Both the position numbers and the translations under genes were made by a program. A DNA stretch of 64,000 nucleotides from contig NZ_JACSQI010000002.1 of NCBI RefSeq assembly GCF_014836715.1, positions 372,001 to 436,000 of the forward strand, written 5' to 3'. Origin of the DNA: Escherichia whittamii. Its GTDB lineage: Bacteria; Pseudomonadota; Gammaproteobacteria; Enterobacterales; Enterobacteriaceae. Positions within the stretch are counted from its first letter, which is position 1. The number at the start of each line of letters is the position of its first letter. Shown here in pieces: positions 13,232-25,828 of this stretch. The notes under the pieces were generated by a model. The model was not told where the DNA came from. It made no database searches and saw only the letters and a program-made list of their open reading frames with translations.

Positions 13232-14158
13232 TCACCTCGGTTCGGCTGATGGCATTGTGGGACTACTGACCTGCGGTGTTATCCCAGGTTTTTCCAGAAC
13301 GCTTACCGGCTCATTCTGGCTTTCGGCGTTTTCATGCAAAATGGCCTGTTCGGCTTGTTTATTCAGTACCAACAGACTGATTCGACGATTAACGGCATCA
13401 TCCGGACCGCGATCGCTTAAGCGCATGGTCGCCGCCATGCCGACAACGCGTAAAATTTTGCCGTCAGCCAGGCTCCCCACCATTAGCTCACGGCGCGACG
13501 CATTGGCGCGTTCAGTGGAAAGCTCCCAGTTGCTGTAACCTTTCTCACCATTGGCGTAAGGGAAATCATCGGTATGACCTGAAAGGCTTATACGGTTAGG
13601 AATACCGTTCAGCACCGGCGCAATGGCGCGCAGAATGTCGCGCATATAGGGCTCGACGTCTGCACTGCCAGTTTTAAACATCGGGCGATTCTGGCTATCA
13701 ATTATCTGGATACGTAAACCTTCCTGTACCAGATCGATTTTGAGATGCGGACGCATCGCCCGTAGTTTCGGGTCTGATTCAATAAGCTGGTCGAGATCGC
13801 CACGCAACTTCCGCAGCCGACTTTGCTCCATGCGTTTTTTCAGCTCTTCAATATTCGGCTGCTTATTCACTTCCCCCTGGCTTTGGGTGAAATCATCACC
13901 ACCGCCGGGAATTGGGCTTTCGCTATTAGAAATTCGATCGCCGCCCGTTACCGCGGTCGCCAGCGGCGTACGGAAGTATTCCGCAATCTGAATCAGCTCT
14001 TTTGGGCTGGAGATGGAGATAAGCCACATCACCAGAAAAAAAGCCATCATCGCGGTCATAAAGTCAGCATAAGCAATCTTCCATGATCCATGTGCTGCCC
14101 CGTGGCTTTTCGCTTTGCGTCGTTTGACGACAATAATCGGATGCGCGTGATTCTTCAT
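13232..14158 (-). CDS. motB: Flagellar stator protein MotB
   Basis: MotB (308 residues) anchors the proton-driven stator to peptidoglycan. It has a short cytoplasmic N terminus, one membrane helix containing the essential proton-binding Asp32 ([20 protein letters not shown]), a plug/linker and a C-terminal OmpA-like peptidoglycan-binding domain with the [26 protein letters not shown] stretch. Residues after that ([14 protein letters not shown]) differ from the K-12 sequence as I recall it. The start overlaps the motA stop by 4 bases. Confidence 0.98.
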   Translation of the reverse strand: MKNHAHPIIVVKRRKAKSHGAAHGSWKIAYADFMTAMMAFFLVMWLISISSPKELIQIAEYFRTPLATAVTGGDRISNSESPIPGGGDDFTQSQGEVNKQPNIEELKKRMEQSRLRKLRGDLDQLIESDPKLRAMRPHLKIDLVQEGLRIQIIDSQNRPMFKTGSADVEPYMRDILRAIAPVLNGIPNRISLSGHTDDFPYANGEKGYSNWELSTERANASRRELMVGSLADGKILRVVGMAATMRLSDRGPDDAVNRRISLLVLNKQAEQAILHENAESQNEPVSVLEKPGITPQVSSPTMPSAEPR

Positions 14159-15042
14159 GCTTCCTCGGTTGTCGTCTGCTGTTGCGGATTTTTCACCGCG
14201 CGCACATGCTCTTCCAGTTCAACAAATGACGGACGTTCGCTGGAATAGAGCGTTTTGCGACCAAACTCAACGGCGATGGGCGGTGCGTAACCGTTAAGAT
14301 TAGAAAGCAGGGTGACTTTTACGCACTGCATCATTTTGCTGGTTTCGGCGCTTTTCTGGCGTAATACCGAGGCCAGCGGTGATATAAAGCCATAAGCTAA
14401 AAGAATGCCAAGGAAAGTCCCCACCATCGCATGTGCGATAAGCGCCCCCAGCTCGGCGGCAGGACGGTCGGCTGATCCTAATGCATGCACCACCCCCATT
14501 ACGGCCGCAACAATGCCAAACGCAGGAAGAGAGTCTCCGACCAATGCCAGGCTGTTCGCCGGGACTTCCGCCTCGTTTTCGTGCGTTTCTATCTCTTCGT
14601 CCATCAGGGCTTCGATTTCGAAGGTATTCATGTGGCCGCTGATAATCAGGCGCAGATAATCGACGATAAAATCCAGCATAACGGCATCCGCGAGGATGCG
14701 CGGATAACTGGCGAAGATCTCGCTCTCTCGCGGATTTTCAATATCGCGTTCCAGCGAGAACATACCCATTTGCCGCGATTTCGCCATCAGGCGGTAAAGC
14801 AGCGCCAGCAAATCCATATACATTGCTTTGGTATATTTAGAGCGACGAAACAACAATGGCAGCGCCCTCAGCGTACCTTTGATTGATTTGCCATTATTAC
14901 CGACGATAAACGACCCAATGCCTGCACCGGCAATAATCACCAGTTCAGCGGGTTGATAGAGTGCTCCAAGGCTTCCACCGGTCATCAAATAACCGCCGAA
15001 AACTGTACCGAGAACAACCAGGTAACCTAATAAGATAAGCAC
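14155..15042 (-). CDS. motA: Flagellar stator protein MotA
   Basis: MotA (295 residues) forms the stator ring with MotB in the inner membrane and pushes on FliG. Four membrane helices are visible: two near the N terminus ([24 protein letters not shown] and the next) and two after a long cytoplasmic loop ([18 protein letters not shown] and [19 protein letters not shown]). The loop contains the charged residues that contact FliG. It is the first gene of the mocha operon, 125 bases downstream of flhC. I did not find a clean sigma-28 match in that gap, only a GCCGACTG partial -10. Confidence 0.97.
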   Translation of the reverse strand: MLILLGYLVVLGTVFGGYLMTGGSLGALYQPAELVIIAGAGIGSFIVGNNGKSIKGTLRALPLLFRRSKYTKAMYMDLLALLYRLMAKSRQMGMFSLERDIENPRESEIFASYPRILADAVMLDFIVDYLRLIISGHMNTFEIEALMDEEIETHENEAEVPANSLALVGDSLPAFGIVAAVMGVVHALGSADRPAAELGALIAHAMVGTFLGILLAYGFISPLASVLRQKSAETSKMMQCVKVTLLSNLNGYAPPIAVEFGRKTLYSSERPSFVELEEHVRAVKNPQQQTTTEEA

Positions 15043-15167
15043 GACATCATCCTTCCACTGTTGACCATGACAGGATGTTCAGTCGGCAGACGTTACCTTA
15101 CGGCTGGAGAAAAATAAGCAGCGGCAATTACTTACCGCTGCTGGAGTGTTTCGCCATACCGTATGGG

Positions 15168-15746
15168 TTAAACAGCCTGTATTCTCTGTTCATCCAGCAG
15201 TTGAGGGATAATATCGGCAGGGTTCTGAGAAAGTTTACGTCTTTTTACGGCGCGCGATGGCGGTTGACATAAGCTGCAGGCAAAACTGCCAACAGGTTGA
15301 TGAGCATGGGTGATAAAATTACCACCACAGCAGTTGCAGCTGGAAAGTTGTAGTAAATCACTTTCGACAAATCGTACCAAAGTCCAGGCACGCGTTAGCG
15401 CCAGCAGCGGTCCGTTTTCTGCTTGTGGACACTGTTCGAGGTATAACCGATAGGCTTTGATTACCGCATCGACGCCATTACATAACCCGGTTTTTAGTAA
15501 AAACTGCCATGCATTACAGAACATCGACGCATGGACATTTTGTTCCCAGGTCATAAACCAGTCGGTGGAGAACGGCAACATACCTTTCGGCGGCGGGCTT
15601 CCGCGTAGCTCTTTATAGAGCTTGATCAGGCGTCCGCGACTTAATTGTGTTTCGCTTTCCAGCATCTGCAAACGAGCGCCCAGTGTTATCAACTCCATTG
15701 CAAGTTGAATATCACGGGCTTCCTGAACAATGCTTTTTTCACTCAT
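15168..15746 (-). CDS. flhC: Flagellar master regulator subunit FlhC
   Basis: FlhC (192 residues) joins FlhD to form the FlhD4C2 activator that turns on class II flagellar promoters. A zinc site of four cysteines is visible in SSCNCCGG and FACSLC near residues 135-160, and the protein ends in a basic tail. It differs from the K-12 protein at only a few positions. It starts 2 bases after the flhD stop, so translation is coupled. Confidence 0.98.
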   Translation of the reverse strand: MSEKSIVQEARDIQLAMELITLGARLQMLESETQLSRGRLIKLYKELRGSPPPKGMLPFSTDWFMTWEQNVHASMFCNAWQFLLKTGLCNGVDAVIKAYRLYLEQCPQAENGPLLALTRAWTLVRFVESDLLQLSSCNCCGGNFITHAHQPVGSFACSLCQPPSRAVKRRKLSQNPADIIPQLLDEQRIQAV

Positions 15747-15748
15747 GA

Positions 15749-16099
15749 TCAGGCCCTTTTATTTCGTTGTACTTCTTCGGGCTGATTAACATCATTCAAC
15801 AAACGCGTGGAGAGCATAATACCGGTATGAATTTGCTGGAGATCGTCAACACGGGAATCCTGCGTCAGTTGGTTAATAGTCTGGGGGCTGTCAAAGCGGA
15901 ATTGACAAATCAGTTGATTGGTTTCGGCCAGTTTAACCATTTGTTGAAGAGTCAGCGTCGCCAGCGTTGTTGCCATTTCTTCATTAATACCGAGACGAAA
16001 CATGGCGGACGCTTTGTCCTGAACGATCAGACGCTGTGCAAGAAGTAAATATGACAAATTGATGTCATAAATATGTTTCAGCAACTCGGAGGTATGCAT
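15749..16099 (-). CDS. flhD: Flagellar master regulator subunit FlhD
   Basis: FlhD (116 residues from [12 protein letters not shown]) is the helical, disulfide-linked partner of FlhC. The start was chosen at MHTS with GGTGGGA upstream; three further codons in frame are possible. The first 50 residues are identical to K-12 as I know it, but the second half differs at several positions ([23 protein letters not shown]), more than expected within ordinary E. coli. Translation of flhDC mRNA is known to be controlled by CsrA and small RNAs through its long leader. Confidence 0.97.
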   Translation of the reverse strand: MHTSELLKHIYDINLSYLLLAQRLIVQDKASAMFRLGINEEMATTLATLTLQQMVKLAETNQLICQFRFDSPQTINQLTQDSRVDDLQQIHTGIMLSTRLLNDVNQPEEVQRNKRA

Positions 16100-16876
16100 T
16101 ATTCCCACCCAGAATAACTAACTTTATTTTTTATGCGGTATCACCGCACCCCGTGATGTCGCCGGGAAATCCCGGTAAAAAGTAAATAAAAATGGAATAG
16201 TTGCGATCAACGAAAAAACACACAGACATCATAAGAGGTGAAACACTTCTTACACAGAGTGATGCTTTTTACACTTATCTAAGATTTTTCCTAATTCGAC
16301 GCAACTGTACTCGTCACCACTCTGACATACAACGGAGCGGAGCTGCGATTTTCGACAATGTGTGACGCAGGTCACACAAAACACTCAATTACTTAACATT
16401 AATGTATAAGTCATACTTTTGTTTTGCGCATATTTCATTCTGTTAAAAAGTTTTTCAGCTTATCTGTCAGCAAAAATGATGTGGATGGATAAAATTGAGA
16501 TATTGCGCACCGTTAATATAAATCACCGTGAATAACCATATGTCTGGCATGGTATAAATATCTTTGATCTCTATAAATCATTTAAAAACAGTTAATTAAA
16601 TAATACAACGCCATTAAAGGAAAAATAAGACTGCCAACAACCGTAATGTTAATAATGTGTTTCATTAATATTACCCATTTGTTTGATAAGGAAAATAATT
16701 TTCCCGACCTCCTCATCATCCCCCGCATGACCATATAGTAACACTACGTAATTAATTAATTATATTTATTAATAATCATGCTAATATTTGCCTTTTTGAC
16801 CAAGTTGTTATTGCATCTGTACCTCTTTCAGAGTAAAGCTGTTCTCACCTGAAGTTCACAGAATAAGGAGCAGGTT
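16100..16876. other. Divergent flhDC / uspC regulatory region
   Basis: This 777-base AT-rich gap has no gene. It carries the long flhDC leader and promoter read leftward, a CRP site at 16361-16376, and the uspC promoter read rightward. In many laboratory K-12 strains an IS1 or IS5 sits here and raises motility. No insertion sequence is present in this genome. Confidence 0.8.
16361..16376. promoter_or_regulatory. CRP binding site of flhDC
   Basis: TGTGA-CGCAGG-TCACA is a perfect match to the CRP half-sites with the normal 6-base spacer. It lies about 260 bases upstream of the flhD start, as expected for the site that places flhDC under cAMP-CRP control. Confidence 0.9.
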
Positions 16877-17305
16877 ATGGGATATGCCAATATTCTTGTT
16901 GCCGTTGCTGTCTCACCAGAAAGCCAGCAACTGTTAGCAAAAGCGGTATCTATCGCCCGTCCCGTTAATGGGCGTATCAGTTTAATCACTCTCGCTTCCG
17001 ATCCAGAAATGTACAATCAATTAGCCGCGCCGATGCTTGAGGATTTACGCAGTGTGATGCATGAAGAAACACAAAACTTTCTGGACAAATTAATTCAGGA
17101 TGCTGGATATCCCGTAGAAGAAACGTTTATAGCTTATGGTGAGTTGAGCGAACATATTCTGGCGGTATGCCGTAAACATAATTTCGATTTGGTGATTTGC
17201 GGTAATCATAATCACAGTTTCTTTTCGCGAGCATCCTGCTCGGCGAAAAGTGTAATTGCCTCAAGTGAGGTAGATGTGCTGTTGGTTCCGCTTATGGGAG
17301 ATTAA
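16877..17305 (+). CDS. uspC: Universal stress protein UspC
   Basis: UspC (142 residues) belongs to the universal stress protein family of small cytoplasmic alpha/beta proteins. The N-terminal strand YANILVAVAVSPES, the middle GELSEHILAVCRKHNFDLVICGNHNH and the C-terminal SVIASSEVDVLLVP are typical. The ATP-binding glycine motif is weak, as in the UspA/C/D subgroup. In E. coli it is induced in stationary phase and by stress, and has been reported to act as a scaffold in the Kdp system and to influence motility. A GGAGCAGG ribosome site precedes the ATG. Confidence 0.95.
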   Translation: MGYANILVAVAVSPESQQLLAKAVSIARPVNGRISLITLASDPEMYNQLAAPMLEDLRSVMHEETQNFLDKLIQDAGYPVEETFIAYGELSEHILAVCRKHNFDLVICGNHNHSFFSRASCSAKSVIASSEVDVLLVPLMGD

Positions 17306-17311
17306 TCACAA

Positions 17312-19535
<2,224 letters not shown>

Positions 19536-19601
19536 TTATTGTTCGCGCAGAACGCGCTGTACAGACATGTAAGTATAGACAGTGTGACGAGGCTCGCCAT
19601 T

Positions 19602-19639
19602 GGCAAAAAGAACAGCCAACCGTTGTGGCGGTTGGCTGT
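19602..19639 (-). terminator. araFGH operon terminator
   Basis: A 10-base stem ACAGCCAACC/GGTTGGCTGT lies after the araH stop. On the minus strand it is followed by TCTTTTTG. This fits an intrinsic terminator of the arabinose transport operon. Confidence 0.85.
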
Positions 19640-19676
19640 GGAGGATTTTTGAACTAAATAATTATCGGATAAAGCA

Positions 19677-20663
19677 TCAAACAGTGCGTTTCGCTTTTTG
19701 CTTATAACGGTCGAAGATCACCGCAGCCAGCAGGATTAAGCCACGGACAACATACTGTGCAAACGGAGAAATATTCAGCAGGTTCATGGCGTTTTCCACG
19801 GTGCCTAAAATTAAGATACCCGCCACTACATATGAGATTTTTCCGATGCCGCCTTTCAGAGAAACGCCACCTAAAACGCAGGCAGAGATAACAATCAACT
19901 CATAACCAATAGACGTCATTGGCTGGCCACTGGTCATACGAGAAGCCAGAATAATCCCGGCAATTGCCGATACCAGGCCAGAGAGAACGAAGATAATAAT
20001 TTTGGTACGGACCACCGGTACACCCGCGAGACGCGCCGCCTCTTCGTTACCGCCAATTGCCAGCGTATTACGACCAAAAGTGGTTTTGTTCAGCAGCAAA
20101 CCAAAGACGACCAGGCAAGCCACAGTGAGCCAGATTGGCGCTGGCAGGCCAAACCAGTTGGCATAACCGAGTGCAAAGAAGCTTTCATCTTCGATGCCGA
20201 CCGCTTTACCGTCAGAGATAATATACGCCAGACCACGGACAATCTGCATCGTCGCCAGCGTGGTAATCAGGGCGTTGATTTTCAATTTAGCGATAACAAA
20301 GCCGTTCACCAGGCCGCAGAGAACGCCCAGCAGTAAACCTGCCGCCACGCCAATCCACAGACTTTCGGTCAGGTTAATAACCACCGCAGTGGTTACCCCT
20401 GCGCAGGCAATAACCGAGGCGACAGAAAGGTCAAAGTCACCGGAGGCCAGGCAAAACAACATACCGCAAGCCACCATCCCCGACATGGAGATTGCCAGGC
20501 CCAGCCCTTTCATATTAATGAAGGTGGCAAAGTTCGGTACGAAGATGGCACAGGCGATAAAAAGCACCGCAAACACCACCAGCATCCCGTACTGATCCCA
20601 GATACGCCCGAAGCTGAATGACGACTTAGGTGCGCCAGAACCCGATGTAGAAACAGAAGACAT
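19677..20663 (-). CDS. araH: L-arabinose ABC transporter permease
   Basis: AraH (328 residues) is the integral membrane subunit of the high-affinity arabinose importer AraFGH. About eight to ten hydrophobic helices span the protein; the cytoplasmic EAA-like loop NEEAARLAGVPV and the family stretch KGGIGKISYVVAGILILGT place it in the ribose/xylose/arabinose permease group. It follows araG by 14 bases and ends the operon. Confidence 0.97.
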   Translation of the reverse strand: MSSVSTSGSGAPKSSFSFGRIWDQYGMLVVFAVLFIACAIFVPNFATFINMKGLGLAISMSGMVACGMLFCLASGDFDLSVASVIACAGVTTAVVINLTESLWIGVAAGLLLGVLCGLVNGFVIAKLKINALITTLATMQIVRGLAYIISDGKAVGIEDESFFALGYANWFGLPAPIWLTVACLVVFGLLLNKTTFGRNTLAIGGNEEAARLAGVPVVRTKIIIFVLSGLVSAIAGIILASRMTSGQPMTSIGYELIVISACVLGGVSLKGGIGKISYVVAGILILGTVENAMNLLNISPFAQYVVRGLILLAAVIFDRYKQKAKRTV

Positions 20664-20677
20664 CTTATTCTCCTTAC

Positions 20678-22192
20678 TCAGGCAACTGCCTGGCTGACTT
20701 TAGGCATCGCAAGGCTCAGTGCCTGACGCTCATCTGCCTGCTCATGTAACAATTCACCGGCGATTTCGCCTTCCCGCATCACCACTATCCGGTCGGCAAC
20801 GCCGAGGACTTCGGGTAAGTCGCTGGAGGCAAACAGTACCGCCACACCCTGCGCAGCCAGCGCATAAATCACGTTATAAATTTCATGTTTGGCGCCCACA
20901 TCAATGCCGCGCGTAGGTTCATCCAGCAAAATGACCTTCATCTCTTCGGATAACCAGCGCCCCAAAATGGCTTTTTGCTGATTACCCCCGGAGAGATTCA
21001 TGATCAATTGCTCTGCCCCTGGCGTTTTGATGTTGAGAGAACGAATATGGTGATCGGCATTATTGGCTTCCCAGCCGTTGTTGATCACGCAACCGCCGTG
21101 CAAATGTTTGCGACGAGCGCTGATGTTGATATTGTCGCGAACGGAGTGCACTGGAATAATGCCTTCCGCTTTGCGATCTTCCGGACAGAGCATCATGCCT
21201 GCGGCAATGGCGTGGCCCGGTTTACGAATATCGATCGGCTGTTGGTCGATATAAACCTGACCGGCGGTGATTTGCGTCCCGCCAAACATGCCTTTCATTA
21301 ATTCGCTGCGCCCTGCCCCCACCAGGCCAAACAGACCGACGATTTCGCCACTGCGAACGGCCAGACTTATTGGCGTACGCACGCCAGGTGCCTTTACAGC
21401 ATCCAGACGCAAGCGCTCCTCGCCATAGCTGCGCGGTTGCCAGCCGTAGATATCGCCGATGTCGCGGCCGACCATTGCCTGTACCAGCGAGTCATGATCT
21501 ACCTGCTGCATGTCGGTAAAGGTTTTGACGTAACGACCATCTTTAAAGACAGTGATGGCATCGCTGAGGGCAAAAATTTCTTCCATACGGTGAGAAACGT
21601 ATAAGATCACCCGTCCCTCTTTTCGCAGTTCACGAATAACGCGAAACAGGTTGTCTATTTCACGCGCAGATAAGGAGCTGGTTGGTTCATCAAAAGCGAT
21701 AATTTTAGCGTTACGTGCCAGAGCTTTGGCAATTTCAACCATCTGCCATTGCCCAATGGAGAGATATTTCAGCGGCGTATCCGGGTCAATATCCATACCC
21801 AGATGTTTGAGCTGTATCCCAGCTTCATAATTCAGCAGTGAACGATTCACGATACCGCCTTTATGAGGAAGCTGGCCGAGATAGATATTTTCCGCGACGG
21901 TCATTTCCGGCACGAGATGCAGTTCCTGGTAAATAATCGCGACACCCGCACTCAGTGCTGCGGTCGTGTCGGAAAAGGACATTTCCTGCCCATTAATCAC
22001 TACAGAACCCGTGGTTGGCGCATAGTTTCCACTAAGGATTTTTAAGAGTGTTGATTTTCCGGCGCCATTTTCACCCATCAACGCATGGACCTGACCGGCA
22101 TAACAGTCAAAACTGATATCCGTAAGCGCCTTGACGCCTGGAAAGGTTTTACCAATGCCGCGAAATGAGAGATACGGGGTAGACTGTTGCAT
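20678..22192 (-). CDS. araG: L-arabinose ABC transporter ATPase
   Basis: AraG (504 residues) carries two fused ABC cassettes. The first has Walker [10 protein letters not shown] and signature [15 protein letters not shown] with Walker [13 protein letters not shown]. The second has a degenerate Walker A in GLVGAGRSE, the signature [10 protein letters not shown], and [16 protein letters not shown]. This matches the sugar-importer type (CUT2). The start at [10 protein letters not shown] is six codons inside the longest frame. It pairs with AraH in the membrane. Confidence 0.97.
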   Translation of the reverse strand: MQQSTPYLSFRGIGKTFPGVKALTDISFDCYAGQVHALMGENGAGKSTLLKILSGNYAPTTGSVVINGQEMSFSDTTAALSAGVAIIYQELHLVPEMTVAENIYLGQLPHKGGIVNRSLLNYEAGIQLKHLGMDIDPDTPLKYLSIGQWQMVEIAKALARNAKIIAFDEPTSSLSAREIDNLFRVIRELRKEGRVILYVSHRMEEIFALSDAITVFKDGRYVKTFTDMQQVDHDSLVQAMVGRDIGDIYGWQPRSYGEERLRLDAVKAPGVRTPISLAVRSGEIVGLFGLVGAGRSELMKGMFGGTQITAGQVYIDQQPIDIRKPGHAIAAGMMLCPEDRKAEGIIPVHSVRDNINISARRKHLHGGCVINNGWEANNADHHIRSLNIKTPGAEQLIMNLSGGNQQKAILGRWLSEEMKVILLDEPTRGIDVGAKHEIYNVIYALAAQGVAVLFASSDLPEVLGVADRIVVMREGEIAGELLHEQADERQALSLAMPKVSQAVA

Positions 22193-22224
22193 AACGTCTC
22201 CGTGAATCACTGGTCGTTTTACAC

Positions 22225-22247
22225 CCCCTCTGCATAACGCAGAGGGG
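22225..22247 (-). promoter_or_regulatory. Intercistronic stem-loop araF-araG
   Basis: A perfect 9-base stem CCCCTCTGC/GCAGAGGGG with a 5-base loop lies between araF and araG. No T-run follows on the transcribed strand, so it is more likely a 3' end stabiliser of the araF message. That would allow the binding protein to be made in excess over the membrane subunits. Confidence 0.65.
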
Positions 22248-22262
22248 AATTTTTCTGGCAGA

Positions 22263-23252
22263 TTACTTACCGCCTAAACCTTTTTTCTCCAGTTCTTGTT
22301 TAAAGTTGTCACGCGTGATCAGCACCACGTCGGTAACTTCGGTGAATTTTGGCGGTTCAATGTCTTTTGCTACCCAGTTGTAAAGCATTTCGCTCGATTT
22401 ATAGCCATGAACGTCCGGGCTTGGCAGCAGTGAACCATAGAAACCTGTAGCCTGTGCCTTTGACAGTTCGCTCACCGCATCCACACCGTTAATACCGATA
22501 CCGATAATATCTGCTGCTTTAAAGCCCTGACCTTCCGTCGCGCGTACGCCACCCAACACGGTGCTGTCGTTCATACCGACGATCAACCAGTGTTTAACTT
22601 CAGGATGCTGAACCAACATGGAGTTGGCGGCGTCAAACGCCCCCGGAATGTCGTTAGATTTGGTAGGAACCTGATAAATTTGTTTTTCCGGGAATCCAGC
22701 GGCTTTCAGCGCGTCCATAGAACCGGTAGTACGACGACGGGCGGTATCCAGTTCGTTGGCAGTAATCGCCATTACGGCGCTTTCTTTCACATCCCAACCA
22801 CGTTTCTGCATCTCTTTATACAGTTCCTGGCCCTGACGTTCGCCAATTTTCGTCGCCGCCATCATCACCAACGGAACGGTATCAACCGGCTTACCTTTGG
22901 CATTAACAAACTGATCATCCACGGCAATAACTTTCATATCGTAGCCACGCGCTTTCGCCACGATGGCTGCACCCAGTTTCGGGTCCGGAGTACAGATAAC
23001 AAAGCCTTTCGCGCCACTGGCTGCCAGGCTATCAATAGCGTTCAGTGTTTTTTCGCCATCAGGTACGGCTATCTTAATAACTTCAAAGCCTAAATCTTTC
23101 CCGGCTTTATCGGCAAACTTCCATTCGGTCTGAAACCACGGTTCTTCTGGTTGCTTCACCAGGAAACCGAGTTTCAGATTTTCCGCCATAGCGGATTGTG
23201 ACATAACGGCAGCCAGACCGATGGCTGCAAGAGCTTTAGTAAATTTGTGCAT
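22263..23252 (-). CDS. araF: L-arabinose-binding periplasmic protein
   Basis: AraF (329 residues) delivers arabinose to AraGH. A signal peptide of about 23 residues ([25 protein letters not shown]) precedes a two-lobe periplasmic binding fold. Sequence such as [21 protein letters not shown] and [17 protein letters not shown] matches the E. coli protein closely. The start is at MHKF, eight codons inside the longest frame. It is the first gene of araFGH, which in E. coli is controlled by AraC and CRP. Confidence 0.97.
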   Translation of the reverse strand: MHKFTKALAAIGLAAVMSQSAMAENLKLGFLVKQPEEPWFQTEWKFADKAGKDLGFEVIKIAVPDGEKTLNAIDSLAASGAKGFVICTPDPKLGAAIVAKARGYDMKVIAVDDQFVNAKGKPVDTVPLVMMAATKIGERQGQELYKEMQKRGWDVKESAVMAITANELDTARRRTTGSMDALKAAGFPEKQIYQVPTKSNDIPGAFDAANSMLVQHPEVKHWLIVGMNDSTVLGGVRATEGQGFKAADIIGIGINGVDAVSELSKAQATGFYGSLLPSPDVHGYKSSEMLYNWVAKDIEPPKFTEVTDVVLITRDNFKQELEKKGLGGK

Positions 23253-24044
23253 GGTTATCTCCAGCTTTAGCATCATTTTGTGTAGGGCAAAACCTAAGAA
23301 CTTTCGTTAATTCAATCGGAAAACAAAGCATTACCTTTGGCGAAAAGATAAGTGACTGTGTTGGCATAGTTTTAGCGAGAAATTAATTCTCCATAGGAGA
23401 GCAATATCACACCGCAGAATTACAGTGAGAACGTGCATAAATTTAGCAATAAAAGACATACAGAAGACGTTAATTGTATGACAAATGAGAAGTGGCCTAG
23501 CAGATTAATCCATAAGATTAGCCTGGAAATCCTTGTAGCATCATTTGATAGCTCTGGCGTGTCTTCTTTTTAATCTAATTTTATCGGGCCAGAAGCTGCT
23601 CATTACAGGTGAATGGTGAATCAGGTAAGAAGTATCAAAACTCCACACAAAATTCCTTTCGCTGTTAATTATCACCACCTTCATTAATTAATAATTAAAT
23701 CCATAATGCGAGCACCATCGCAAAACTGAAAAAATACCAGAAAATATAATAACATCATCATGATATTAATAAATCAGTTTAATATCAATAAGATATATTG
23801 ATAAGCAACGTTGATAATTATTGCAAATCAATAACTCTAATCAATGAAATGTAAAAAAATATAAACTTTGTGATTTAAGGATTTTCTTATAATCCTTCAG
23901 GCGTTATGCTTATTTCAGATCATCGTCAGAATTGACTCCAGGATCACATTTCGGACCCGCAGAAAGGAATTATTCTGCAAACAGTAATTACGGTGTTTTG
24001 ATTTATCTTGCACCTCTCGTCTTCTGGATATAAGGATATTAGGT
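23253..24044. other. araF / ftnB divergent regulatory region
   Basis: A 792-base AT-rich stretch without a credible gene lies between the divergent araF and ftnB genes. It must hold the araF promoter with its AraC and CRP sites. I could not find a canonical AraC half-site (TAGC-N7-TCCATA) and only see a loosely spaced TAGC...TCCATA near 23377-23399. The K-12 gap is of similar length as far as I recall. Confidence 0.5.
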
Positions 24045-24548
24045 ATGGCAACCACTGGAATGCTTCTCAAACTCAACACCCAAATGAACCGCGAGTTTTA
24101 TGCATCCAATCTCTACCTTCACCTGAGCAACTGGTGTTCTGAACAAAGTCTGAATGGCACCGCGACTTTTCTTCGCTCCCAGGCACAAAGTAACGTGACT
24201 CAAATGATGCGCATGTTTAACTTCATGAAAAGCGTCGGGGCGACACCCATCGTTAAAGCCGTTGATGTACCTGGCGAAAAACTGAGCTCTCTGGAAGAAC
24301 TCTTCCAAAAAACGTTGGAAGAATATGAGCAGCGTTCAAGCACGCTGGCGCAATTAGCAAATGAAGCTAAAGAATTGAATGATGATTCTACTGTCGATTT
24401 CCTGCGCGATCTGGAAAAAGAACAGCAGCACGATGGCCTCCTGCTGCAAACCATTCTTGACGAAGTGCGCAGTGCGAAACTGGCCGGTATGTGTCCTGTC
24501 CAGACCGACCAGCATGTTCTGAATGTCGTATCTCATCAGATACATTAA
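24045..24548 (+). CDS. ftnB: Ferritin-like protein FtnB
   Basis: FtnB (167 residues) is the second E. coli ferritin, a four-helix bundle with a nonheme ferritin fold. [22 protein letters not shown] is helix A. The helix C/D metal-site region is less canonical than in FtnA ([23 protein letters not shown]), which agrees with the view that FtnB is not a bulk iron store but helps repair or metal handling. It is followed by two hairpins and then by yecJ on the other strand. Confidence 0.95.
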   Translation: MATTGMLLKLNTQMNREFYASNLYLHLSNWCSEQSLNGTATFLRSQAQSNVTQMMRMFNFMKSVGATPIVKAVDVPGEKLSSLEELFQKTLEEYEQRSSTLAQLANEAKELNDDSTVDFLRDLEKEQQHDGLLLQTILDEVRSAKLAGMCPVQTDQHVLNVVSHQIH

Positions 24549-24553
24549 TAAAA

Positions 24554-24631
24554 TCGGCGCATAAAAAGATGCGCCGAATACAAAAAAATGGTGAAAACCG
24601 CTGCCTCACATCACTGAAGCAGCGGTTTTTT
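24554..24631. terminator. Bidirectional terminators between ftnB and yecJ
   Basis: Two hairpins lie between the convergent genes. The first is TCGGCGCAT/ATGCGCCGA at 24554-24577. The second is an 11-base stem AAAACCGCTGC/GCAGCGGTTTT at 24594-24630, with A-run and T-run on the two sides, so it can end transcription from both directions. Confidence 0.8.
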
Positions 24632-24881
24632 AATGGGATTCGTTTTGTGGGGTAAACTTTAGCTCAATCAACGCGATGGCTTTTTGAATAGCCCGCATAG
24701 TGACTGGGTCAGCAGCAGCCGGATGGTGAGTGAAATCAATATTCTTCAGCTGGCTGGACATTTTTTCACGAACCTCAACAGGCGCGATCACATCGAGCAC
24801 ATCGAGAATTTGTTTGATCACCAACTGGCAAGCAACAACATCAGAAACCAGTTCCTGATCGGCATTCAGCGGCTGGGACAT
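24630..24881 (-). CDS. yecJ: Small conserved protein YecJ
   Basis: YecJ (83 residues) is a small acidic helical protein conserved in Escherichia and near relatives, belonging to the DUF2766 family. No catalytic motif is visible. The sequence [21 protein letters not shown] and the position between ftnB and azuC identify it. The AGGA just before the ATG is a good ribosome site. Function is unknown. Confidence 0.9.
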   Translation of the reverse strand: MSQPLNADQELVSDVVACQLVIKQILDVLDVIAPVEVREKMSSQLKNIDFTHHPAAADPVTMRAIQKAIALIELKFTPQNESH

Positions 24882-24956
24882 CCTAAACTCCTGATAGCAT
24901 TTTGAAAGCCGTTATAGTAGCGGCTTCCCTTCCTCAACGATAGTCACATCAGGGTA

Positions 24957-24983
24957 CAAAAAAACCTGCCGGAGCAGGTTTTT
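24957..24983 (-). terminator. azuC/AzuR terminator
   Basis: The stem AACCTGC/GCAGGTT with loop CGGA is followed by seven T on the minus strand. It ends the azuC transcript just after the stop codon. Confidence 0.85.
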
Positions 24984-24986
24984 TTA

Positions 24987-25073
24987 TTATCTGAACATAT
25001 TGCCAGGCGGTACGTCTTTGAACGTCTTGCAATAATTATTAAACATGCTTTTCAGGATTTTACGCAGTTTCAT
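24987..25073 (-). CDS. azuC: Small membrane protein AzuC on dual-function RNA AzuCR
   Basis: The 28-residue frame MKLRKILKSMFNNYCKTFKDVPPGNMFR is the AzuC small protein of E. coli. It is basic and amphipathic and has been reported at the inner membrane. The same short transcript is known as the AzuR/IsrB regulatory RNA, repressed by glucose through CRP and reported to affect carbon-related targets by base pairing. The frame is open further upstream, but the real start is this ATG with GGCGCGATG context. It ends in a strong intrinsic terminator. Confidence 0.92.
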   Translation of the reverse strand: MKLRKILKSMFNNYCKTFKDVPPGNMFR

Positions 25074-25326
25074 CGCGCCACTCCGATTATTTGTTATGCA
25101 GGTGTTATTGTTCTTGCTGCTTATAATATGACACTCATCACAAAAATCAATCTTTATGTGATGCAAATCACATAAATACTCCTTTAATGTTACGTAAATG
25201 ATAACCATAAGATGTGTGCGTTCTGAAGAAAGCAAGGAATAGCGCTAATCCGTCGTCTTTTCTGTCCATAACCTGGCTGTGTCCACAAGTACAATACCTG
25301 TTTCTTCTCCCTCTTCAGGCTGTGAC

Positions 25327-25650
25327 ATGAAACATCTGATAATTGTTTTTTCACTTTTAACAGTAGCGGGCTGTACCGTAACTCGTCAGGCTCACCTCAG
25401 CGATGTTGACGCCACGAGTGGCATTGTACGCCTCGTTTATAATCAGGCTTTTTTACAACACGCCCGCACTGACAACTATCTCGATCAGGGAATAGCGAAC
25501 CGCGCATGTCAGCAGGTTGGATTTACCCGCGCCTTTGCGTTTGGGCAACCTGTAAGTAACTGTAGTTTGTTTGCAGGATCATTATGTCTGAATACGCAAT
25601 TTACGCTGTCGTATCAGTGCCCATACTTAACCCCCTCGGCTTATCAATAA
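25327..25650 (+). CDS. yecR: Lipoprotein YecR
   Basis: YecR is a 107-residue lipoprotein if started at MKHLIIVFSLLTVAGC, which contains a clear signal with lipobox TVAGC. The frame extends 16 codons upstream, but that part is not signal-like. In E. coli the gene is in the FlhDC regulon, although its role in motility is unknown. The second half (ACQQVGFTRAFAFGQPVSNCSLFAGSLCLN) has four cysteines that may form disulfides. The C-terminal ten residues differ from the K-12 version as I remember it. Confidence 0.9.
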   Translation: MKHLIIVFSLLTVAGCTVTRQAHLSDVDATSGIVRLVYNQAFLQHARTDNYLDQGIANRACQQVGFTRAFAFGQPVSNCSLFAGSLCLNTQFTLSYQCPYLTPSAYQ

Positions 25651-25828
25651 AGATTTTAATCAGCGAGGAATACTTCGCTGGTTAATTACCATCTCAAATA
25701 GCGTTAATGCGTTTTATTCACATTCGCATTTTTAATAATTAACTTTAATATTTTACCTTTTGCAAATAATAAAATAACAAATTATAGTGGCGCCACAGCA
25801 ACAAATATAACCTTTGTGGAGCACTATC

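Noticed and set aside
15043..15167. Sigma-28 promoter for motA
   Set aside because: Only GCCGACTG is present, with no TAAA at 15 bases; motAB may be read through from flhDC or use a weaker site.
23277..23420. AraC half-sites upstream of araF
   Set aside because: TAGC and TCCATA occur but with 13 instead of 7 bases between them, so I could not call a canonical site.
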